Assembly: GCA_003242085.1 (NCBI GenBank)
Contig: QBML01000011.1
Span: 1 to 64,000 of the forward strand
Length of the DNA stretch: 64,000 nt
Origin: Pseudanabaena frigida
GTDB taxonomy: Bacteria; Cyanobacteriota; Cyanobacteriia; Pseudanabaenales; Pseudanabaenaceae
Reading direction: 5' to 3'
Positions within the stretch are counted from its first letter, which is position 1. Each line of letters begins with the position of its first letter. The translations under genes and the position numbers were made by a program. The notes below the pieces were generated by a model. That model made no database searches. It was given only the letters and a program-made list of their open reading frames with translations, and was not told the origin of the DNA. Below are positions 33,989 through 41,750 of this stretch, piece by piece.

Positions 33989-35461
33989 ATGAGATTTCAT
34001 CTTTGTTTTGCCAATCATAATCCTATGGGCAGACAGACTCTCCTCGATATGGCAGATTGGTTCGAATGTGGTCTATTAGAATTGGGGCATCAGGTTTCTC
34101 GTAGTGATAGCCAGTTAGATCCTAATGCCGTTAATATTTTATGGGAGTACTTTCTGCCAGGATTTGGGAAAGCCATCCGTGATACAGGTGTAGTTTATGG
34201 CATTGTTGCTACTGAAATTCCTGATGGTGATGGATTTAATTGGCGGCGAGATGGCGAATGGTGTCAAAGATGGCAGGGTTTCTCAGAAGCTGCTGAAGGA
34301 GCAGATTTTATATGGACAATGGTAGAAGAAACAGTTCCATTTTATAGCCAATTTGCACCTACAGCGTATATGGAGCTTGGTTTCTCTCAAGCTCTAGTAC
34401 CATTGTTAAAACCATCTCAACGAGAAATTGATTTTGGCTTTTGGGGTCTGGCAACACCCTATCGACTGTCAGTGATTGAGAGATTACAGAAGTATGTACG
34501 GGTCGAATGGCCGCAAAAACTTCTCTCAACATCTCAGCTTCAAGACTTTATGTCTCATATTAAAATTGGCTTATCTTTTAAGCAGTCCGATCAGTGGCCT
34601 GTTCCTTCTCCCACTCGACTAGGACGCTTACTCCATGCAAGGGTAGGTATTGCTGCTGAGCGCACTAGAGTTACTACTCGTCAAAGTGCATTAGTGAAAA
34701 CCGTTCCTGATGGGTCTGATTTTGTCGATTTTGCGCTAGAGCTACTTCATGGCACGTGGAAAGAAGAAGCGGAAAATGCTTTTGAGCAGTATCGTCAGAA
34801 ATTACCAATGCGTCTGATTATGGAAGAAATCTTAGATAAGACGGTATCGGACGATATTATCGCGGGGAGGAGTAATAATATTTCTGGTAGGATTAAGCTG
34901 AATCTCCCTTGGCAGCCACTTCTAATAGAAATGTTGAATAACTACAATATTTTGGAATGGAAAGATATATATTATGGAATACCTCAATCATTAGGTAGCC
35001 TTGACATCACTTCTCAGGATTGTAGTCAACTACCAGAAATACTTATAGCAGAGTCCCCTGAACTTCTTAAAATACAAATCTTGCAAAAGCGCCTTCAAAA
35101 GTTAGAAGCCCATCTTGCAGATAGCAAAGAACTAGAGTTGTTTGACTCAGAATCTCCACAATTAGTCAAGTCTTTACAAGACTACAACATTGTTGCTTAT
35201 AAAAATATGGTGTTTGGTATTCCGCAATCTCTTGGAGCGATCGATTTCTCTCAAGTGGATGTTTTATCTCTGGAAGGAGTCGTAACAGGTCTTTCAGTTA
35301 GGGAGGTTCAAAAAGAGATCGAAATCTTGGATTTAGTTTCAAAAAACTCTCAATTGCAATTGGAAATGGAGCAATTACAATCGCAAATCCAAATAATAGA
35401 AAGTAGCAAGTTTTGGAAACTACGTTCATTGTGGCTACGCTTGAAGAACACTACAAAATAA
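33989..35461 (+). CDS. Glycosyltransferase-like protein with two YYGIPQSLG modules
   Basis: 490 residues. The N-terminal 300 residues resemble a nucleotide-sugar enzyme of GT-B style without a family I can name (FANHNPMGRQTLLDMADWFE, ILWEYFLPGF, IDFGFWGLATPYR, PVPSPTRLGRLLHARVG). Two copies of a repeat module follow: residues about 317-360 (NNYNILEWKDIYYGIPQSLG) and about 398-440 (DYNIVAYKNMVFGIPQSLG). Each runs on into an acidic D-L-x-G-V stretch and an amphipathic helix. A coiled coil leads to the final ESSKFWKLRSLWLRLKN, a basic amphipathic tail shared with three neighbours. It probably docks on a membrane-bound glycan-assembly complex; this is inference. Confidence 0.75.
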   Translation: MRFHLCFANHNPMGRQTLLDMADWFECGLLELGHQVSRSDSQLDPNAVNILWEYFLPGFGKAIRDTGVVYGIVATEIPDGDGFNWRRDGEWCQRWQGFSEAAEGADFIWTMVEETVPFYSQFAPTAYMELGFSQALVPLLKPSQREIDFGFWGLATPYRLSVIERLQKYVRVEWPQKLLSTSQLQDFMSHIKIGLSFKQSDQWPVPSPTRLGRLLHARVGIAAERTRVTTRQSALVKTVPDGSDFVDFALELLHGTWKEEAENAFEQYRQKLPMRLIMEEILDKTVSDDIIAGRSNNISGRIKLNLPWQPLLIEMLNNYNILEWKDIYYGIPQSLGSLDITSQDCSQLPEILIAESPELLKIQILQKRLQKLEAHLADSKELELFDSESPQLVKSLQDYNIVAYKNMVFGIPQSLGAIDFSQVDVLSLEGVVTGLSVREVQKEIEILDLVSKNSQLQLEMEQLQSQIQIIESSKFWKLRSLWLRLKNTTK

Positions 35462-35482
35462 GTAATGTACAACATTAGTAAT

Positions 35483-35511
35483 TAGTTTCGATGTTTACAA
35501 CATCGAAACTA
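35483..35511. terminator. 13-bp hairpin, convergent terminator
   Basis: Arms 35483-35495 and 35499-35511 pair perfectly around TAC. It lies between the plus-strand gene ending at 35461 and the minus-strand TIR-like gene ending at 35520. Confidence 0.72.
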
Positions 35512-35519
35512 CAATCGTA

Positions 35520-35963
35520 CTAGACCTTCAACGAAACTCCACTTACCTTGTAAACAGCATTCACAATTTCATCACTATTCCAAGCTACTTTAATATCGAC
35601 TAAATTATCTGGAATATCATCAATATTTCCACCATTAGCAGCAGGAATACCAATAATTGGCTTGTTATGCTTTCTAGCCATTTCCACTTCAATTTCTAGC
35701 CAGTTGCGAAATGTTTTTGACTTGGCAAAAACACCATGTAGTAAGATTACTACATCGGATGGAATTATTTGGGACTCTAGATAATTTAATATGAATTGCT
35801 TTCCAACTTCAGTGTGAGGAACCATTGCAGGATCGTGCCAAGGCACACTGAAGTTTCGCCATTTCTTTCCCAAAGCCTGATTTAAAACCTGTGATAGCTG
35901 GTTCCAATCTTCATGAAAGTACCATGCGTGGGTAATAAATATATCTAAAGTTCTTTTTTCCAT
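35520..35963 (-). CDS. TIR-like protein of the MTH538/ThsB type
   Basis: 147 residues covering only the TIR-like fold (DUF1863, also called ThsB TIR-like). Signatures: LDIFITHAWYFHEDW at the first strand, WRNFSVPWHDPAMVP, ILNYLESQIIPSDVVILLHG, RNWLEIEVEMARKHNKPIIG and VAWNSDEIVNAVY. Members of this group make signalling nucleotides in Thoeris defence or have unknown roles. Here no Thoeris effector (ThsA) is adjacent. The gene lies five bases after the module-array gene, so the two are almost surely cotranscribed. It sits inside a polysaccharide locus, which is unusual. Confidence 0.8.
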   Translation of the reverse strand: MEKRTLDIFITHAWYFHEDWNQLSQVLNQALGKKWRNFSVPWHDPAMVPHTEVGKQFILNYLESQIIPSDVVILLHGVFAKSKTFRNWLEIEVEMARKHNKPIIGIPAANGGNIDDIPDNLVDIKVAWNSDEIVNAVYKVSGVSLKV

Positions 35964-35968
35964 CTTGT

Positions 35969-37378
35969 TTATTGTTTAGAAGGCTTTACTACAGCCTTAA
36001 TCTTTTTTAGCACATTCTTTACACGAAACCATAAGCCACGAAGTTTCCAGAACTTGCTAGACTCCATTGCAGTAATTTTTGCCGTTGCATTATTTAATTC
36101 AGTAAGTAGTTTTTGCAGTTGGACTTGTTGCTGCTCGTTTGTATGTGTAATATTTTTCAATTCATCTTGCTGTCGAACTACCACATCTCTAATGTGCTGC
36201 ATTTGAGATGTGCCAACTGGTGTCTGAGGAGTAGAATCTTTGGTTTTTTTAGGCTGACTGGTCTTTTCAGCAATATAATCTTCAATGACATATAGAGAGA
36301 CATCACGAACAATCTCAGGCACATTCATAAAGTCTATCTCTAATAGATCTATAGGACCCAAAGATTGCGGAATTGCAAAGTAATACCCACCAAAAAAGAC
36401 AATATTGTATTCGCTCTCTGCTCTAAGAAATATTGGAACATCCGATCCACCAGAAGCAATTAGTCGATCGTAATTTGGCTCGTTTATTCTTTGTTGTTCA
36501 GCAAATGACTTTAAAGCATCTAATGAGTCTGAAAATATCACTCCTTGGGGAATTTCAGAAATTATCTTCTCTAGATTACTATGCCCCAAACTATATGGAA
36601 CGGCATAGTAAAGCCCCGCATAGAAAACATAGTTGATTGCTAAGGTGTCATCTGTTAAGAGCACCACAGGTGCAGCAGACGAAGATTCCTCGTTAGTGTC
36701 AGCAGTGCCAGCACCTTCAATTTTTAGTTGTATTTTGATATAAGCAATGGCATCTTTGGTATTACTAAAACAACGGACTCCTACCTTATTATCGATCGCC
36801 CCAGAACGCCAATCAATATCATCAATCGGCACTCCTTGCTTTACAGCAAACATTTTTGTATCAAAGGATACGAGGTTATAGTTGCCAAAGGTGGAAATTA
36901 ATTCTGGTTGAGACGAGGCATAGTAAGCATTAACAATAGTCGAATCGAGGTCACTTAGATTCTGCATAGGTAACTCGTCAGGAGTAACAAAAAAGTAACT
37001 ATCCAACTCCTTGACGTACATAACTTTACCTGATGGCAAAGCAGGACTAATATTACTATCACCTAACTGATTGTCGTGAACTGATTCCGCTTTCATTAAA
37101 GCGCCTTTTACTTTCTGGCGAAACCTATTGTCAAAGTTTCCTCTAGAATTAGAAAAGGATATCGCTTCTTCTATTTCATCTTCCATCTGCAACAGAGCAG
37201 AGGCTGACAGACTACATTGATTTACGGCAACCTTCCGCAAAACAAGTTCTCCATAATCGGATGTAAGTGCGTAATAGCGCTCCTCAACAAAAAATACATT
37301 AAATCCTTTGTAGTTTTTAACTAGAGTTGCTAAATCATTAGGATTGCTTACGTATTTATTTGTGTGGTCTTCTTGCAT
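35969..37378 (-). CDS. Module-array protein without catalytic domain (YYGIPQSLG repeats)
   Basis: 469 residues with no known enzyme fold. It consists largely of divergent copies of the same module as its neighbours: KGFNVFFVEERYYALTSDYG; SYFFVTPDELPMQNLSDLD; NYNLVSFDTKMFAVKQGVP; INYVFYAGLYYAVPYSLG; and the clearest copy, EYNIVFFGGYYFAIPQSLG. A linker and coiled coil (VRQQDELKNITHTNEQQQVQ) lead to the tail ESSKFWKLRGLWFRVKNVLK. The array suggests a binding or scaffold protein, perhaps for a repeating glycan or for the module-bearing enzymes. It is followed by the TIR-like gene and preceded, 75 bases away, by a B12 radical SAM gene on the same strand. Confidence 0.75.
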   Translation of the reverse strand: MQEDHTNKYVSNPNDLATLVKNYKGFNVFFVEERYYALTSDYGELVLRKVAVNQCSLSASALLQMEDEIEEAISFSNSRGNFDNRFRQKVKGALMKAESVHDNQLGDSNISPALPSGKVMYVKELDSYFFVTPDELPMQNLSDLDSTIVNAYYASSQPELISTFGNYNLVSFDTKMFAVKQGVPIDDIDWRSGAIDNKVGVRCFSNTKDAIAYIKIQLKIEGAGTADTNEESSSAAPVVLLTDDTLAINYVFYAGLYYAVPYSLGHSNLEKIISEIPQGVIFSDSLDALKSFAEQQRINEPNYDRLIASGGSDVPIFLRAESEYNIVFFGGYYFAIPQSLGPIDLLEIDFMNVPEIVRDVSLYVIEDYIAEKTSQPKKTKDSTPQTPVGTSQMQHIRDVVVRQQDELKNITHTNEQQQVQLQKLLTELNNATAKITAMESSKFWKLRGLWFRVKNVLKKIKAVVKPSKQ

Positions 37379-37453
37379 AATTTCCCTAGAGCTATCTAGT
37401 TTGTCTATCTCGTTAACTAATGCGGATGCGGATACTAAACCATGTATTGCGGT

Positions 37454-39622
37454 TTATTCGGTAGCAGTAGGATTGTAAAAACTACCTTTATTTTCTGTTC
37501 CAGAAGAAGAAACACCGCCATGAACCTTTTTCTTGACATCTTCTACTAGACGGGCTGCCCAATCGCCAAGAGGGAAACCTTCTTCATGCAGACTTAAAAT
37601 GATTGTATCAAAGTATTGCTTCCGTACTACGCTATCGATATACGGCTCGGTACTGTACCAAAGATCGGAAGGAATAATTCGCGTGTGATTCTTATATAGT
37701 TCTTCCTTAGGTTCTTTAAAATGAATATTATGTCCTTCTGGATTGATCCAGTAGACGCTACCGTTTACTAACATTAGCGGATTGATATTTGCAACCCTAC
37801 CAATGTAATTGCGATTTTGCAGGATTAGGTCGATGCCTTCACGGACATCGTCCATTGTTTCTCCTGGAACGCCAATCACCCAGTTAATTTCCGTGTAGAT
37901 CCCTGCCTCCCAGCAGTCTTTTAAGTTTTGAGAAACTGTTTCAGGGGTGTAGCCTTTGGCTTGCAACTTAAGTGCGTTACGAGAGAAAGCATCAACGCCA
38001 AATCTTAATGCCACAAATCCGGCTTCGGCTAGCTTTTGGAAGAAAGCGCGATCGCTCTTCTTGTGAATCCTTAGCTGACCAGTGAGGCGAATCTTAAGTT
38101 TGCGTCTGATAATTTCATCACAAATCTCAAGTAACCTTTCAGGAGCGCCATTCAGATCGCTCTCATTAAACATGAATAGAGTGCAACCTTGGTCAATGAA
38201 CCATTCCAATTCATCGACGAAGTTAGCTGCGGAACGAATTCTCCAATAAAATCTCTCGGCACAGAAAGTACAGCGAGACCAGCGACAACCACGGCTAGCA
38301 ATAATTGGAGTCAGTTGATAGTTATCCTGATTCCTATATACTGATAGATCGAACCATTCATACTTAGGTGGCTCTAGTACATCCAGTTCGTGTGGCATAG
38401 GGGCGGGAGTAAACAAACGATCTGGATCGTCATGATGAGAGAGAATACCAGGTAGATTCTTTGGTCGATTGCCTTGAATTAAATCGCTAATCAGAGGTTC
38501 AATGGTAAGGTCTGACTCGCCAATAAACATGTAGTCACACTCAGGAAAACCTCTTAGACCAACATCGGCGTTGTAACAACTAAATCCACCGACAGTGAAA
38601 ATAACTTCTGGCAAAGCGGCTTTAACTTTATTAACTAAATGTCTGGTAAAAGTCTCATTGTTCGCTTGTAAAGAACACATGACAATCTTAGGATGAGAAG
38701 TGATAATCCTATCTGCCATTTCATCAATAATTGGCATGAAGTAAGAAATAACTTCCTCGTCTGACCATAAATCATAGTGTTCTGCTTTCCAAGGATCTAG
38801 AGGCAATTCCCTTCCAGAGTCTAGGGTGACAGTGCCACCCAAATCATAAATTCTAGATACGTGAAATCTATGATAGGTAACAATGTCTAGGTCAAAGGTT
38901 TGGGAATTGACATCCATCTGCTTCAAGACATTATGGACATATCCAAATCCATTGGGCATCAAAGACAAGTTCCGAGCTGGACAGTCTAACAATAAAACAT
39001 CCAAGTTCTCCTCAACCTTGATGTCTGGTAAATCAATTGGATAGATGTTGTATGGCAGAGGGAGCCAGCAGTCAAGGTGATTGTTAGCGCCTTCGATGCC
39101 AAGCACTGAAATGATGTCAACTACTGACAATTCCTTCTTGTGTTTCTTGGCAAATTGATTGACATACTCTTGAACTTTAAAAATAGAGCTTTGATTTTTC
39201 ATCAAAACTAAAACACGACTACTTGCTGACGTATTCTCAAGATAATTGTCTAACTTCTGACCGATTTCTTCACTTGTTGGGACATCGTATCTGACATTAA
39301 TTTCTATAATGCTCTCTCGATCAATTGCTCCAGCAGGAGTAGTGTTAATCATCTTTTGATATATCAGATGTTCAGCAAATATGATAGTGTCGGCTAGTTT
39401 TGAGAGAATATTAACTAGCAATGATAGTCTCTGTTCCCGTTGGTTAAGACTACCATTAAACAAAAAACAATATGGAGAAAAAAATACTTTGCTTGCCTTG
39501 ACGAAATGAAAATCATCTTCTCTAATTTGCCCAAGAGAAGATATTGTCTCTATGTCAGCAATATTCTTGCTTTCAGTTTCTGGATTTAGTTTCTTAAGAA
39601 CCAAAATGGAATCTGCACTCAT
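37454..39622 (-). CDS. Large B12-binding radical SAM protein
   Basis: 722 residues. The first 200 residues are not recognised. Then comes a B12-binding-like domain (VLLLDCPARNLSLMPNGFGY to IFTVGGFSCYNADVGLRGFP, CDYMFIGESD), and a radical SAM core with RGCRWSRCTFCAERFYWR. The cluster motif is C-x4-C-x2-C, a spacing seen in some B12-dependent radical SAM methylases, not the usual C-x3-C-x2-C. LRFGVDAFS and WVIGVPGETMDDV complete the barrel. It probably does a radical C-methylation or rearrangement. It sits upstream of the module-array and TIR-like genes on the same strand, spaced for an operon. Confidence 0.85.
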   Translation of the reverse strand: MSADSILVLKKLNPETESKNIADIETISSLGQIREDDFHFVKASKVFFSPYCFLFNGSLNQREQRLSLLVNILSKLADTIIFAEHLIYQKMINTTPAGAIDRESIIEINVRYDVPTSEEIGQKLDNYLENTSASSRVLVLMKNQSSIFKVQEYVNQFAKKHKKELSVVDIISVLGIEGANNHLDCWLPLPYNIYPIDLPDIKVEENLDVLLLDCPARNLSLMPNGFGYVHNVLKQMDVNSQTFDLDIVTYHRFHVSRIYDLGGTVTLDSGRELPLDPWKAEHYDLWSDEEVISYFMPIIDEMADRIITSHPKIVMCSLQANNETFTRHLVNKVKAALPEVIFTVGGFSCYNADVGLRGFPECDYMFIGESDLTIEPLISDLIQGNRPKNLPGILSHHDDPDRLFTPAPMPHELDVLEPPKYEWFDLSVYRNQDNYQLTPIIASRGCRWSRCTFCAERFYWRIRSAANFVDELEWFIDQGCTLFMFNESDLNGAPERLLEICDEIIRRKLKIRLTGQLRIHKKSDRAFFQKLAEAGFVALRFGVDAFSRNALKLQAKGYTPETVSQNLKDCWEAGIYTEINWVIGVPGETMDDVREGIDLILQNRNYIGRVANINPLMLVNGSVYWINPEGHNIHFKEPKEELYKNHTRIIPSDLWYSTEPYIDSVVRKQYFDTIILSLHEEGFPLGDWAARLVEDVKKKVHGGVSSSGTENKGSFYNPTATE

Positions 39623-39852
39623 GCTATCAGCTCACTCCTTAAATAAAAAGTAAATCTACATCCAGATAATTTCTGCCCAAACATTTATCGTTAGACTGTC
39701 GGATTTAAGATTGTAAAAGCCTTATTTAAAAGCACTTAGACATATATAATTGTTTTGCCGATAATCTTGACCAATGGTAACATATAAGTACATAATCTGC
39801 AACAGCAGAAAGTTTCTGAACGTCGATATTGGCTGAACAAAAGAAAAACAAT

Positions 39853-41574
39853 ATGTATTCTGAACAAAAAGACTTTTTGGAAGCTCGGTATGGTGAACAA
39901 GCTAATAAATATAGACCAACTAAATCTTTGACTGAATTTGATTTGCCTGAGCTTATCCGAATTGAACCGATACATACTTGTAATTTACGTTGTGTGATGT
40001 GCCATGTAAGTTACGAAAAATTGACAAACGCTAAAATCGACGTTTCTTTACTAGCCAAACGATTGAAAGGGCTAGAAGGTAAGTGGGTGGATATTGGTGC
40101 GACTCATGAACCTACTGCGCATCCAAGTTTCAGTGACCTTGTCCTTTCTTTGTCAGATCTAGATATGAAAGTAAACATGACAACTAATGGAACATTGCTA
40201 ACGCCTAATTTAGTAAAAACGATAGCTGATTGCAACTTCGAAATGGTTACAATTTCATTTGATGGATGCAGAAAAGAAACCTATGAATCGATTCGTAGAA
40301 ATGCTAACTATGAACAGACAATTTCAAGAATTTTAGATTTTAAAAATACTGTAAAAAATGATGTGTTTTTTATGGTTAATAATACTGTTATGAAAAGAAA
40401 TATGAATGAGGTCGTTGAATCTGTTGACTTTTGGGAGACAATGGATTTTAATGCCTTGTTCTTTATAGCTATGGTCGTTCGAGACTCAAATGAAATTCTA
40501 GCAAATGAGAGTTTAGCTAAACAAATGGATGCTTACTATAAGCTGCTGAACGACGCTGCTAGAAGGGTTATTGAAAAAAATTACAAAATTAGTATCGGTT
40601 CAGCTGCATTCAATCAACCATCATCTTTAAAAGAGTCTTATCCCAATAGTTTTATTGATGGCTATGTTAAATCTAGCAATATTCAATCTCGATCTCCATT
40701 TCAACCAATAGACTACTTTCAGAACGGTGATTATCCAGGAATGCATGTAGGCTGTCGATCTCCATTTAAGGCTGTCAGTATTAATTATCATGGCGATGTC
40801 TATCTTTGCCAAAATTTATTCAAAATAGGTAATATTTACGAACAAGACTTAGTGGATATTTGGTATGGTGAAGAAGCTAAGAGGGTTAGAAGAGTTCTTC
40901 TTGGAGATTCTACGGTATGTCTTAAATGTGAATATTATCTATTTTGCATTAATTCCAAAAATGTTGATTACAGCGAGGCAACTAATTTTTTCAACATTCC
41001 AGATGTTCAATATCGTCATCCAAAACTAATTGAAGAACTTGAAGGTTACAATATTGTTGCATGGGCAGGAGATTATTATGGTATTCCCCAATCATTAGGT
41101 TCTCTTGATATCAGGTTATCGAACTTAACAGAATTGAAAGGAGTCTTCCAAGAAAAATCAATTGAGGAACTAAAGTTCACAATTCAAAATTCTTTGTCAT
41201 TGAGTTTGAAATCTGATAACTCGACAAATAGTATTCTGAAAAGTCAAATAGGATTAGATCTTTTGGACGCGGTTTATCCTTATCCTACTTTGATAGAAGA
41301 TTTTGGCAAATACAACCTTGTTGCATGGAAAGGCTTCTACTACGGGCTTCCTAAATCATTGGGAAACGTAGATCTAAATTCAGATGATATTTTAAAATTG
41401 AGAGGAGTTTTTATCGATATATCTCTTGAAAGGATCAAAATGATAGTTCAAAATCATATTGAACTACAGATGGAAGTAGAAGAACTGCAATCAACAATTA
41501 CGGTAATTAAGGATAGTAAATTTTGGAAAATTCGCCAAGCACTGTCCAAGTTAAAACAACTTGTCGGTTTATAA
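39853..41574 (+). CDS. Radical SAM/SPASM protein with two C-terminal YYGIPQSLG modules
   Basis: About 573 residues from the ATG at 39853; a TTG at 39829 would add eight. Radical SAM core: IEPIHTCNLRCVMCHVSYE (CxxxCxxC), VNMTTNGTLL, MVTISFDGCRKETYESI. A SPASM-type auxiliary cluster region follows (VGCRSPFKAVSINYHGDVYL with CQN, then CLKCEYYLFC). The C-terminus has two modules: EGYNIVAWAGDYYGIPQSLG from about residue 397 and GKYNLVAWKGFYYGLPKSLG from about 485. The final tail is KDSKFWKIRQALSKLKQL. SPASM proteins modify peptides, sugars or anaerobic sulfatase-type targets. Here the modules link it to the neighbouring glycan proteins. Transcribed divergently from 37454. Confidence 0.83.
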   Translation: MYSEQKDFLEARYGEQANKYRPTKSLTEFDLPELIRIEPIHTCNLRCVMCHVSYEKLTNAKIDVSLLAKRLKGLEGKWVDIGATHEPTAHPSFSDLVLSLSDLDMKVNMTTNGTLLTPNLVKTIADCNFEMVTISFDGCRKETYESIRRNANYEQTISRILDFKNTVKNDVFFMVNNTVMKRNMNEVVESVDFWETMDFNALFFIAMVVRDSNEILANESLAKQMDAYYKLLNDAARRVIEKNYKISIGSAAFNQPSSLKESYPNSFIDGYVKSSNIQSRSPFQPIDYFQNGDYPGMHVGCRSPFKAVSINYHGDVYLCQNLFKIGNIYEQDLVDIWYGEEAKRVRRVLLGDSTVCLKCEYYLFCINSKNVDYSEATNFFNIPDVQYRHPKLIEELEGYNIVAWAGDYYGIPQSLGSLDIRLSNLTELKGVFQEKSIEELKFTIQNSLSLSLKSDNSTNSILKSQIGLDLLDAVYPYPTLIEDFGKYNLVAWKGFYYGLPKSLGNVDLNSDDILKLRGVFIDISLERIKMIVQNHIELQMEVEELQSTITVIKDSKFWKIRQALSKLKQLVGL

Positions 41575-41750
41575 CAGTGAAATTTGATATTTGTATCAAT
41601 CACTATAGATGTATTAGAGAACAACTTTAGTCCAAAATACTACAATACTATGCTTGATGACTTTAGCTGAGTCTCTTTTATTTTTGATATGTCTATCATT
41701 ATAAAAAATGTTTATTCTATTTGGTATCCTCGGAATCCCTATAAAGCCCT

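Noticed and set aside
35520-35963. Complete Thoeris defence system
   Set aside because: Only the TIR-like component is present; no ThsA-type gene with SIR2, SLOG or transmembrane effector domains is in the neighbourhood.
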